A DNA stretch of 64,000 nucleotides from VXYL01 sp965243095 (GTDB lineage: Bacteria > Pseudomonadota > Gammaproteobacteria > Pseudomonadales > Azotimanducaceae): assembly GCA_965243095.1 (NCBI GenBank), contig OZ251530.1:3100001-3164000 (forward strand), written 5' to 3'. Below, in pieces: positions 45,358-53,591 of the stretch (the first letter of the stretch is position 1; each line of letters opens with the position of its first letter). The notes under the pieces were generated by a model. It saw nothing but the letters and a program-made list of their open reading frames with translations, made no database searches and had not been told where the DNA came from. The translations under genes were made by a program, and so were the position numbers.

Positions 45358-47052
45358 ATGAGGAGGGAACTCACCGCTCCTGCTTGCCAAACGCATCGAA
45401 CGCCAGCTGATTCGGCCCGTTCGGCCAATTGGCAATGGCTGATCTTCGGGGCGCTTGGATTGTTGGCCGCTGGGTTGGTGTTGGCGCGGCAGACGCATTT
45501 TGGCCCCGGGTTGACGCCGGATTCGTCCACCTATGTTTCGGTGGCGCGGAGTCTGGTGGATGGCGAAGGGTTCGTGGCGTTCTACGGCGACTTGCAGCTC
45601 TTTCCGCCGTTGTTTCCCCTCGTGGTGGCTGTTGGCGGTGTGTTCGGGGTGGATGCGATCGTGGCGGCCGCGTGGGTGAACGCCGGCGCGTCCGGCGGGG
45701 CGGTGTGGCTTGTTGGCGGTTGGCTACATCGGCGTGGGGCGCCGGCGCTGCTGTCTATTGGGGCAGCGGCCGCGGCGGCGTTGTCGTTGCCGATGGCCAG
45801 GGTGGGCGCGTACGTTTGGTCGGAGTCGTTGTTCGTCTTTTTGGTCGTGTTGTCGCTGTCGCTGTTGGATCGGCATGTTCGGAACGGCGGGCGTCGGACG
45901 CTGCTTCTTGCCGCGATTTGTGCGGCGTTGTGCTGTCTCACCCGCTACGTTGGCTTTGCCGTGGTCGCGGGCGGCGTGGTGGTTTTGGCGGTGGCGGGGC
46001 GGGGCGCGGTCACCATGCGTTTGCGGCGCGTGGTTGGGTGCGCGGCCATCGCGTTGGCGCCGATCGGCCTTTGGATGGTGCGCGGCTGGGTGTTGTTCGG
46101 CGCTCCCGTTGCCGAAACGGATGCGGGGCGTTGGACTTCGGCGCTCCATGCGCTCGATACCGGGTGTACCCAGGTGCTCTCTTGGATCGTGGGGCCAAGC
46201 GCTTTTTGGCGGCTGGCTTGGTTGTGGGATGCCGGAGCGCAATCGACGTTCGCCAGCGTGGCTTGGAAGCTCGCTGCGGTTGGGGTGTGCGGTGGCTTTT
46301 TCGCGTGGGCGCTGGTGCGCCGGCCGGGTGCTTGGCGCGGCATCTTTGTGCCCGTGTGCTTCCTCGCGTGCTACTTCGCCTTGCTGGCGGCGGCGCTGCC
46401 GTTGCGTGGGTTGTTCCCGGAACCTCGTTACTTCGCACCGGCTCATGTGCCATTGATTCTGACGGTCGCGCTTGGCGTACACGCGATGTTTGCTGGTGGG
46501 CCTGCCCGTGCGCTTCGCCGTGGCCGGCGCTTGCTGGTCGGCGCCGCTGGCATGGGGTTGGCGCTGTGGCTCGCGCAGTGGGCGAACGCCCAGCGCATCG
46601 ACATCGCGCAGTGGTTGGCGCACGGGAGCGACGGCTATGGCGCAAAACGCTGGCGCGAGTCGGAGACCGTGCTGCATTTGCGGAGCGCGGGGTTGCCCGG
46701 CAGCAAGATATTCACGAACGACCACGCCGCCGTGTATCTCTTGGCGGGGCTCGGCCCGGACGGTGTGCGGTTGTTCGCACACGGCCAATGCGGTGTACAC
46801 GAAACGTGCTTGTCCAATGTGGCCAACGCCGCCGCGTTGACGCGCTACCGAACGGCGGGCGAGGGTGTACACGTCGTGTGGTTCCACCGACCGCGCTTGG
46901 CGTCCCGCGTTGCCCTTGCGACGTTGATGGAGGCGCATGCGCTGGTTGTGAGTACCGTTCTGGCCGATGGCGTGGTGTTGCGCGCTGAGCAAACGCCACC
47001 GCCTATCCGACCGCGGCAAGGCGCAAATCGATTGCTACAGAGCAGTGGCTGA
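45358..47052 (+). CDS. Polytopic membrane protein, ArnT/PMT-like glycosyltransferase candidate
   Basis: The 564-residue protein (ATG at 45358; an ATG at 45283 would add 25 residues) has about ten membrane helices. The first loop contains FGPGLTPDSSTYVSVARSLV then GEGFVAFYGDLQLFPPLFPL, where D/E after the first helix is the usual catalytic position of GT-C enzymes. Arg-rich short loops and a C-terminal soluble part (KIFTNDHAAVYLLAGLGPDG, FAHGQCGVHETCLSNVAN) follow. It lacks the duplicated domain of the proteins at 8.2-15.3 kb. Acceptor and sugar are unknown. It is divergent from the small gene at 45207. Confidence 0.7.
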   Translation: MRRELTAPACQTHRTPADSARSANWQWLIFGALGLLAAGLVLARQTHFGPGLTPDSSTYVSVARSLVDGEGFVAFYGDLQLFPPLFPLVVAVGGVFGVDAIVAAAWVNAGASGGAVWLVGGWLHRRGAPALLSIGAAAAAALSLPMARVGAYVWSESLFVFLVVLSLSLLDRHVRNGGRRTLLLAAICAALCCLTRYVGFAVVAGGVVVLAVAGRGAVTMRLRRVVGCAAIALAPIGLWMVRGWVLFGAPVAETDAGRWTSALHALDTGCTQVLSWIVGPSAFWRLAWLWDAGAQSTFASVAWKLAAVGVCGGFFAWALVRRPGAWRGIFVPVCFLACYFALLAAALPLRGLFPEPRYFAPAHVPLILTVALGVHAMFAGGPARALRRGRRLLVGAAGMGLALWLAQWANAQRIDIAQWLAHGSDGYGAKRWRESETVLHLRSAGLPGSKIFTNDHAAVYLLAGLGPDGVRLFAHGQCGVHETCLSNVANAAALTRYRTAGEGVHVVWFHRPRLASRVALATLMEAHALVVSTVLADGVVLRAEQTPPPIRPRQGANRLLQSSG

Positions 47053-47140
47053 GCAACGGCGAGCACTCGACGCTGGGCGCGTTGCAGCGGGAGCGGCCCG
47101 TGCAGTTTTGGGGCGCACAGGAGTTTCCACCTGTAGTACA

Positions 47141-49630
47141 ATGCCGCCATTCCACTTCCGGGACCTTGTTTTGAGTCGCCTGCCCGGCGCCGCCGGGATT
47201 CTTCTTTTCGCTTGCGTGTCCGTTAACGCCGGTGGCAGTGATGCCGCTGTCGATGCTCCGCCCACCGCTTCCCACGCCAACGTCTCGGCAGCGCCTGTGG
47301 CGGCCGGGGGGATTCGCGTGGCTGCCAACGGGCACATTCAGCTGGCGCGGCGGTCGGACGACGTTGGTGTGCGCATCGACGGGGTGCTCGACGAGTCGGC
47401 GTGGCGTGGGTTGCGCGTGCATGGGGACTTTCGCGTCATCGACCCGGATACGTTGGCGGCGGCGACGCTGGCCACCGAGATGCGGATGTTCTACACGCAG
47501 CGGGGGTTCTACCTTGGGGTGGAGATGGCGCAGCCGGTGGAAACGCTGGTGGAGTACCTGAGCGGGCGCGATCAGTTTTTGTCGCGGGATGCGTTCTCGT
47601 TCACTTTGGACACCTCCGGCGAGGGGCGCTACGGGTTCTGGTTCGGGTTGAGTTTGGGCGACAGCATCTCGGATGGGACGGTGTTGCCGGAGCGCCAGTA
47701 CAGCAGTAGCTGGGATGGGGCTTGGCGGGGCGCGACGGCGCGCACCGAGAGCGGCTGGAGCGCCGAGTACTTCATTCCGTGGGCGCTGGTGAACATGCCG
47801 AAGGCCGAGGGCGCCCGCACCGTGGGCATTTTCGCGCAACGCGCCGTGGCGCACGCCGACGAACGCTACGCTTGGCCGCCGCTGCCGTGGACGCAGCCGA
47901 AGTTCCTGTCCGAGTTCGTGCCGCTGGAACTGCGCGATGTGAACCCGCGCCAGCAGTACGGCGTCACGCCGTATGTGGCGAACGTCCATCACTTCTCCGG
48001 CGCCGGCGGCGCCGACGGCAGCGAGCCGAAGGCGGGCGTGGATCTGTTTTGGCGCCCGTCGAGCAACTTCCAACTCACCTCCACGTTGAACCCGGACTTC
48101 GGCAACGTGGAAGCGGACGACGTGGTGATCAACCTCTCGAACTACGAGACGTTCTTCCCGGAGAAGCGCCTGTTCTTCCAAGAGGGGCAGGAGATCTTCG
48201 CCGCCGGGTCGCGCTACGGCAAGAGCACGACGCTGCTGCATACGCGCCGCATCGGCGCGCCGCCGGTGGCGCCGGAAGCACCGCCGGGTGTGCGTGTGGC
48301 AAGCGAAGACCTGCGCCGCCCCGCCGATCTGCTCGGCGCCCTCAAAGCCACCGGGCAGCAGGGGCGGCTGCGCTACGGCTTCCTCGGCGTGCTGGAGGAC
48401 GACGCCCGCTTCAACGCCTGGCAGGGCGACGAGCACATCACCCTGCGGCAGGAAGGGCGCGATTTCGGCGCGCTGCGGCTGCTCTACGAACACGGCAACG
48501 GCGGCTATCGCGCGCTCGGCGTGTTCGGCAGCGTGATGCGCCATCCCACGCGCACGGCGCAGGTGGCCGCCGTGGATGGGCAATACCACGCCAAGAGCGG
48601 CAAGCTCCGCGTCACCTCGCAGGTTGTGGCATCGGACATCACCGGCAACGCGGAGGACGGGCAGGGCGGCTTCCTGAACGTCAGCTACGCGCCGCGCCAA
48701 GGGCTGTCGCACAATCTGTCACTGGACGCCTTCGACGACTCCATCCAGCTCAACGACATGGGCTACCAAAGCCGCAACGACTACCGTCGCGCCAGCTACC
48801 GCATGCGCGTTTCCAGCCCGAACACGCAGCGGTTCCGCAACACGCGCACCTATGTGCGGCTGGACCGAATGTGGAACGGCGCCGGCAAGGTGGTCGGTTC
48901 CGGGGTGTCGGTGGATCAATCCTTCACGCTGCACAACTTCGCGCAGATGCGTTTCGAGGTGGGCTACAAGCCGCCGCGGTACGACGACCGCGGCAGCTTC
49001 GGCAACGGCGCCTACCGCTTGGGCGACACTTGGGATGCCGAGTTGCGCTATTCCTCGGATTCGTCGCGCCGGCTGGCGTTCGAGGTGCGGCAGCGCTGGC
49101 TGCAGGAGCCGTTGCACGGCCTTTACCAACGCACGCAGGGCAACGTGCGCTGGCGGCCCACGGACCGCCTCACGCTGGCGCTGGCGTTGCGCTACGCGGA
49201 TCGGGATGGCTGGCTGCTGCATCAATCCCAAGGCACGTTCGCCACTTTCGCCGCCGAGCAGGTGGATTCCAGCTTGGACTTGAGCTACTTCTTCACCGCC
49301 CGCCAGCAGTTGACGATGGGCTTCCAATGGGTGGGCGTGAAAGCCACCGGGCGCGATTTCTACCGGCTGGCGGCCGCCTCCGGCGCATTGCGGCCCGAAC
49401 CCGACCCGGCGAGCAAACGCGAGTTCACCATCTCGCGCATGAACATGCAGGTGCGCTACCACTGGGAGATCGCGCCGCTTTCGGACGTGTTTTTGGTGTA
49501 CACCCGAGACGCCTCGTTACCGGACGCCGCGAACGGCGAGAGGACTTTCGTGGAGCTCTTCAGCGACACCCTCGGCGGCACGGTGGGCCAACATCTGGCG
49601 GTGAAGTTCCGCTACCGATTCGGCAGCTAG
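47141..49630 (+). CDS. Exported CBM9-like/DUF5916 protein
   Basis: 829 residues from the ATG at 47141; a TTG at 47171 would start right at the signal peptide (LSRLPGAAGILLFACVSVNA). The N-terminal ~230 residues are a CBM9-like beta-sandwich domain (VRIDGVLDESAWRGLRVHGD, TEMRMFYTQRGFYLGVEM, YFIPWALVNMP). The rest is the DUF5916 region (GVDLFWRPSSNFQLTSTLNP, DFGNVEADDVVINLSNYETF, FPEKRLFFQEGQEIF), which has amphipathic strands like an outer-membrane beta-barrel. Such proteins are exported and thought to handle carbohydrate, but the substrate is unknown. The gene ends 32 bases before tRNA-Pro on the other strand. Confidence 0.85.
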   Translation: MPPFHFRDLVLSRLPGAAGILLFACVSVNAGGSDAAVDAPPTASHANVSAAPVAAGGIRVAANGHIQLARRSDDVGVRIDGVLDESAWRGLRVHGDFRVIDPDTLAAATLATEMRMFYTQRGFYLGVEMAQPVETLVEYLSGRDQFLSRDAFSFTLDTSGEGRYGFWFGLSLGDSISDGTVLPERQYSSSWDGAWRGATARTESGWSAEYFIPWALVNMPKAEGARTVGIFAQRAVAHADERYAWPPLPWTQPKFLSEFVPLELRDVNPRQQYGVTPYVANVHHFSGAGGADGSEPKAGVDLFWRPSSNFQLTSTLNPDFGNVEADDVVINLSNYETFFPEKRLFFQEGQEIFAAGSRYGKSTTLLHTRRIGAPPVAPEAPPGVRVASEDLRRPADLLGALKATGQQGRLRYGFLGVLEDDARFNAWQGDEHITLRQEGRDFGALRLLYEHGNGGYRALGVFGSVMRHPTRTAQVAAVDGQYHAKSGKLRVTSQVVASDITGNAEDGQGGFLNVSYAPRQGLSHNLSLDAFDDSIQLNDMGYQSRNDYRRASYRMRVSSPNTQRFRNTRTYVRLDRMWNGAGKVVGSGVSVDQSFTLHNFAQMRFEVGYKPPRYDDRGSFGNGAYRLGDTWDAELRYSSDSSRRLAFEVRQRWLQEPLHGLYQRTQGNVRWRPTDRLTLALALRYADRDGWLLHQSQGTFATFAAEQVDSSLDLSYFFTARQQLTMGFQWVGVKATGRDFYRLAAASGALRPEPDPASKREFTISRMNMQVRYHWEIAPLSDVFLVYTRDASLPDAANGERTFVELFSDTLGGTVGQHLAVKFRYRFGS

Positions 49631-49662
49631 CGGCGGGGGCAGGGCGGCCGCCGAAAAAAGAC

Positions 49663-49739
49663 TGGTCGGAGTGCCCGGACTTGAACCGGGGGCCCCCGCC
49701 TCCCGAAGACGGTGCTCTACCAGGCTGAGCTACACTCCG
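49663..49739 (-). tRNA. tRNA-Pro (anticodon CGG)
   Basis: Read on the minus strand: acceptor CGGAGTG paired with CACTCCG, D-arm GCTCAGCCTGGTAGAGC, anticodon stem-loop CCGTCTTCGGGAGGCGG with anticodon CGG, variable loop, T-arm CCCGGTTCAAGTCCGGG, discriminator A and encoded CCA. 77 bases. Confidence 0.96.
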
Positions 49740-49749
49740 CTGACTGCCG

Positions 49750-49777
49750 ATCTTACCTCAAACAGCGACAAACCCAA
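49750..49777 (-). promoter_or_regulatory. Putative promoter of tRNA-Pro
   Basis: On the minus strand TTGGGT (49777-49772) and TAAGAT (49755-49750) are 16 bases apart, about 11 bases before the mature 5' end. The stretch is AT-richer than its surroundings. Confidence 0.4.
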
Positions 49778-49850
49778 ACGCAAGTTTCCTGCCGGGTGTA
49801 CCGCAAAATTCGTCAGCAGGCGGGAATCAACCCCCAAACTCGCCAAGGGG

Positions 49851-49954
49851 GGCGTCGCATCTGGCTACACGCGCTTCAAGGCCCAAACAGCTGCGCCAAG
49901 CACACCGTCATCCCAAGGGGGGGTCCCGGGGGCGGAAGCCCCCGAAGCAGATCA
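49851..49954 (+). repeat. Dispersed ~103-bp repeat, copy 2
   Basis: Matches the reverse complement of 656-757 with about seven differences. It ends on the TGA stop of the TldE-like gene (49952-49954, minus strand), which it supplies. The hairpin GGGGGC-GGA-AGCCCCC lies at its inner end. Weaker similarity extends about 40 bases further left. Confidence 0.8.
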
Positions 49955-51730
49955 CTTCGCCAACGGGTGGGGCGCCACTGGCGGCCGCGGGATGTTGCCC
50001 GGAGGTCGCCGCACCGTCACGTCCTCGAACAAAAAGTCCGGCGTCACGATCGTCGTCAGCGCGCTGCCGCCGCCGACCCCGCCGCCCAACATCGCGCCGC
50101 CTACCGGCGCGACCGTCGTGTCGTAGCGGGTGTGTGCCGCGGAAGCCGCGATCACGTCCTTGAACTGGCCCTCGGTGAAGGTGGGCAGCATGGCCTTGCC
50201 GATGAGCTCCTCGCGGCCGTCGGCGAAGACCTTGTAGGCCAACGTCAGCGGCATCACCTTCGCGCCTTGCCCCATCGCCATCGCCATCATCATGAAGCCG
50301 TCGGCGCCGGCCATGCGCGGGCTGCCGATGCGGCGCACCAAGATGCCGTGCTCGGCGCCGCGCTCCGCCACCAAGGCCAGCAGTTCGGCGCGCAGTTCGT
50401 CGGCGGGGAGGCCGTTCTTGGCGGTGATCAGCAAGTTGCTCGGTAGCGGGGCGTCGCCGCGCCGGTTGCCGGTGCTCTTCGGCAGGTCCGGCACCGGATT
50501 GCGGCTGGTGAGCAGCGTCTTGAGAATGCCGTTTTGCACCAGCGGCGTTCGGGTGGCGGGAACGCCGTCGTCGTCCACGCTGTAGCTGCCCAGCATGGGC
50601 GGGCCGCCGTCCGGGGCGGCCGCGCCGGGGTCGTCCACCACGCTGAGCGAACGCGCCAGCACGCGTGCGCCGAGCTTGTCCAGAAACGGATTGCGCACCT
50701 GTTCCAAGGCGCGCTCGAACATCGGATTGTCCACCACCGGCATGCGCAGGCCCATGAACCGCGGCGCCAGCACTTGCGCCACCAGTTCGGCCGCCGCCTG
50801 CCCTTCGAACAACACCGGCCCGGTGTAGCGTTCCAGCGCCGGCGCGGTGCGCAGCTCCGCCAACGTGCCGATCATCCGCGTCGTGCGGGCGACGAGTTCC
50901 TCTTGGCTCGGCAAGTGCTCCCACGCCCGCGCCTCGGCGGCCACGAAGTCGCTGAGCTCGGTGCCGTCTTCGGCTTGGGTGCTGGCGGTGACGTGAACAT
51001 ACGCCAGCGGCTCGTCGCGCACGAACGAGGAGCCCTCGCTGTTGAGATAGGTGATGGTGCTTTGCCGCGCGCCGACGGCGACTTGCGAGCGGAAGACGTG
51101 TACCTGGCCTTGGAACGCCGCCGAGATGTCGTTCGCCAAGGCGACCACGCGGTCGGTCGCCAGCGCCAACTCCGGTTGCGGGGCCACGGTTTGGAACGGC
51201 TCTTCCGCGCTCAGGTCCGCCACTTCCTCCACCGAGGTTTTGTTCTGCAAGGCGGCTTTCTTGGCGGCCAGTTCGTCCAACGCGCTCTTGTAGGCGGCGT
51301 CCGTGGCGAGCCATATGCGCCGCCGCAGTTGCTCGTAGTCGTCCGTGAGCGGCAACGACGCGGGCGGTTGGAAGGACGGGCGGCCGCCGAAATAGTTGGT
51401 GTTGTCGAGAGCGTGGCTGCCGACGCGCAACTCCACCTGCAGGCGGCGGTTCTGGCCTTGCCACTGGTTGATGGCGCCGCCGCCGGTGGCGGTCGCGCTC
51501 GTCGAGGCGTTTTCGACCACGCGGTAGGCGACGAAATACGGCTTCTCCGCCTCGTCCAACTGCAACTCGGCCATGGTGCGCTTCATCTCGTCGCCCAGCG
51601 CCCGCATCAACGCGGATTCTTGGGCGCCGGCTTGCAAGGCGAGGCCAAGCACCACCGCAGCGGTTGCGGCGAAACGCATTGCCGGTTTGATCACGCGCGG
51701 GCTCGGCCGCGTCAGTTGTACGCGCATCAT
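49952..51730 (-). CDS. Exported TldE/PmbA-like subunit without HExxxH
   Basis: 592 residues; the first of two adjacent ATGs (51730) follows GGGAGGCGGG closely and overlaps the stop of the TldD-like gene (ATGA). The N-terminus KPAMRFAATAAVVLGLALQA is a signal peptide, unlike cytosolic E. coli TldD/TldE. Family blocks are present: HALDNTNYFGG, GPVLFEGQAAAELVAQVLAP, FLDKLGARVLARSLSVVDDP, DDDGVPATRTPLVQNGILKT and LLITAKNGLPADELRAELLA. The partner's HExxxH site is replaced by ELVAQV, as expected of the non-catalytic TldE-type subunit. A C-terminal glycine-rich segment (PVGGAMLGGGVGGGS) follows. It probably forms a heterodimer with the next protein. Confidence 0.85.
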   Translation of the reverse strand: MMRVQLTRPSPRVIKPAMRFAATAAVVLGLALQAGAQESALMRALGDEMKRTMAELQLDEAEKPYFVAYRVVENASTSATATGGGAINQWQGQNRRLQVELRVGSHALDNTNYFGGRPSFQPPASLPLTDDYEQLRRRIWLATDAAYKSALDELAAKKAALQNKTSVEEVADLSAEEPFQTVAPQPELALATDRVVALANDISAAFQGQVHVFRSQVAVGARQSTITYLNSEGSSFVRDEPLAYVHVTASTQAEDGTELSDFVAAEARAWEHLPSQEELVARTTRMIGTLAELRTAPALERYTGPVLFEGQAAAELVAQVLAPRFMGLRMPVVDNPMFERALEQVRNPFLDKLGARVLARSLSVVDDPGAAAPDGGPPMLGSYSVDDDGVPATRTPLVQNGILKTLLTSRNPVPDLPKSTGNRRGDAPLPSNLLITAKNGLPADELRAELLALVAERGAEHGILVRRIGSPRMAGADGFMMMAMAMGQGAKVMPLTLAYKVFADGREELIGKAMLPTFTEGQFKDVIAASAAHTRYDTTVAPVGGAMLGGGVGGGSALTTIVTPDFLFEDVTVRRPPGNIPRPPVAPHPLAK

Positions 51731-53493
51731 CGTCCCGCCTCCCATTGCGGCGCGAAGCCGTGCCGCCAGGCTGCGCCGTCTATCGACGATGCGCCGTCCG
51801 CCGGCCCGTCGCCCGGCTTGCCAACGCCCGGCGGCGCGAGAATGGGGATGCGGTCTTGCGATTTGTCCTTCTTCTGCACTTCGATCTGTGTCACCAGAAT
51901 GGCCGGCGAGACGGCGGAGACCGGCACCGGCCCGGATTCCGCCCCGCAAATGCCGTTGAACACCGTGTTCCGATCCGCCCCGGCGGTGATCTTGCTGAAC
52001 GACGTGAGCGGCGTGCCGATGAGATCCACGCCGCGCACCAGCTCCTCGCGTCCGTCACGATGCAAGCGGTACACCATGATCGGGGTGACGTTGAAAGCGT
52101 TGGGAATGAACCTGCCGGTGAGCGTGAAGCCGCCTTGGATGTCGTCGAAGTAGAGGCCGAACGGCTTGTCCTGCGCTTCGAGCAGTTCGATCAGCTGCTG
52201 TTTCAACGCCTCCTCGGAGACGGCGTCCTCCACTTCCACCAAGAGGTTGGACTGGCGCGCCACCGGGTGGTTGCCGACGTTCTTGCGCCCGTGGCCGTTG
52301 GAGCGGGCGAAGCCTTCGATGGGTTCGCGCGACATGAGGAAGTTGGTGAGCACGCCCTTTTCGATCACCGGCACGCGCCGCGCCTTCACGCCTTGGTTGT
52401 CGTAGCGGTAGGTGCCCATCAGGTCGGTGCCGCCGGCGGTGGTCACGGTGGGGTCGAAGATCACCGAGAAGCTCGTCGGCAACACCCGCTCGCCCACCAT
52501 CTTCTTGAAGGTCTGCCCTTCGTCCGCCCGCTTCTGCCGATGGCCTTCCAGCCGATGGCCGAGAATCTCGTGGAAGAAAACGCCGCTCGCCCGCCCGGAC
52601 AAGATCGCCGGGCCGGTGTACGGCTCCACCAGCGGCGCTTCGCGCAACGCCTGCAGATCCGCCACCATCTTTTCCGCCGCGGCCACCACCGTGGCGTCGT
52701 CCGGCAGGTCGCCGGGCGTGAAGGCGAAGAAGGTCTCGTAGCGGGGCAGTTCCATGCCGTCCTCGGCCTTCGTCGAGGCCGAAACGAACAAGCGGTAGAA
52801 CGGCTGCGACACTTTGATGCGCGAACCGTCGCTGTTCACATACCAGCGCGTTTCCACGTCCCCGGAAAACGACGCGCTGGAACGGTAGATGTGCGGCGAC
52901 TGCGTGAACGGCTCGGTGTACTTGCGCAGTTTCGCCTCCCAAGCGGCGCGATCCACCTCCAGCGGCACCGCCTTCTCAGTGGCCTTCTCGGCCTTGGCGG
53001 GGGAGAAGTCGCCGGTGGTGTCCTCTTCCTCCACCTTCACCTGCACGTTGGTCTGCACCATCGTGAACTGCTCGATGGCCTGCTTGTAGCGCCTATCCGT
53101 CCAATACCAAAGCTGGCTGCGCAGCGCGTCGGCGTCGGCCACCGGCACCTGCGCGTAGCTCGAAGGCGTGAACGAGCGCATGCCGCCGCCGCGAATCGGA
53201 TGCGTATTGTCGAGTTCGTAGCCGCCCACGCGGAGATCGATGTCCAACACCCGGTTCACGGATTCCGACCAGCCGGTCACCGAGCCGAACGAGGCGCCGG
53301 CCGAAACCGAGCGATCTTCGGTGATCTCGTAGCTGAGGTAGTACGCCGGCACCGGCTGCTTCCCGAGCACCTCCATGGAACGCTGGAGTTCCTTGGCCAT
53401 GGTCTTCAGCGTGTCGTCGCCGTGGAGCGGCGTTGCCGCGCCGAGGGCTGCGACGAGGAGGGTGGCAACGCATTTGCTGCGCAGGGGTCTCAT
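51727..53493 (-). CDS. Exported TldD-like metalloprotease subunit
   Basis: 588 residues with a signal peptide (SKCVATLLVAALGAATPLHG). The zinc motif is intact: His308-Glu309-Ile-Leu-Gly-His313 in SGVFFHEILGHRLEGHRQ, the HExxxH of TldD. Other family blocks: FSVIFDPTVTTAGGTDLMGT, YRYDNQGVKARRVPVIEKGV and LTNFLMSREPIEGFARSNGH. TldD/TldE complexes cleave unfolded peptides and mature microcins or antitoxins; here both members are exported, so a periplasmic or extracellular peptidase is inferred. Insertions (VKVEEEDTTGDFSPAKAEKA) lengthen it beyond the ~480 residues of TldD. It overlaps its partner by 4 bases and is divergent from the restriction enzyme gene. Confidence 0.88.
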   Translation of the reverse strand: MRPLRSKCVATLLVAALGAATPLHGDDTLKTMAKELQRSMEVLGKQPVPAYYLSYEITEDRSVSAGASFGSVTGWSESVNRVLDIDLRVGGYELDNTHPIRGGGMRSFTPSSYAQVPVADADALRSQLWYWTDRRYKQAIEQFTMVQTNVQVKVEEEDTTGDFSPAKAEKATEKAVPLEVDRAAWEAKLRKYTEPFTQSPHIYRSSASFSGDVETRWYVNSDGSRIKVSQPFYRLFVSASTKAEDGMELPRYETFFAFTPGDLPDDATVVAAAEKMVADLQALREAPLVEPYTGPAILSGRASGVFFHEILGHRLEGHRQKRADEGQTFKKMVGERVLPTSFSVIFDPTVTTAGGTDLMGTYRYDNQGVKARRVPVIEKGVLTNFLMSREPIEGFARSNGHGRKNVGNHPVARQSNLLVEVEDAVSEEALKQQLIELLEAQDKPFGLYFDDIQGGFTLTGRFIPNAFNVTPIMVYRLHRDGREELVRGVDLIGTPLTSFSKITAGADRNTVFNGICGAESGPVPVSAVSPAILVTQIEVQKKDKSQDRIPILAPPGVGKPGDGPADGASSIDGAAWRHGFAPQWEAGR

Positions 53494-53591
53494 AGGCTGT
53501 GCCTCGCGGTGGAACCGAACGACTTGCCGTTGACTATACGGCCAGCGCCCGCGACTCGCAACGCATATTTCGGCGCGGGGCGGCGACTACA

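Noticed and set aside
49631..49662. GGCGGCCGCC followed by AAAAAA as a terminator
   Set aside because: The A-run follows the palindrome on the plus strand, so on neither strand does a U-run trail the hairpin in the right place.
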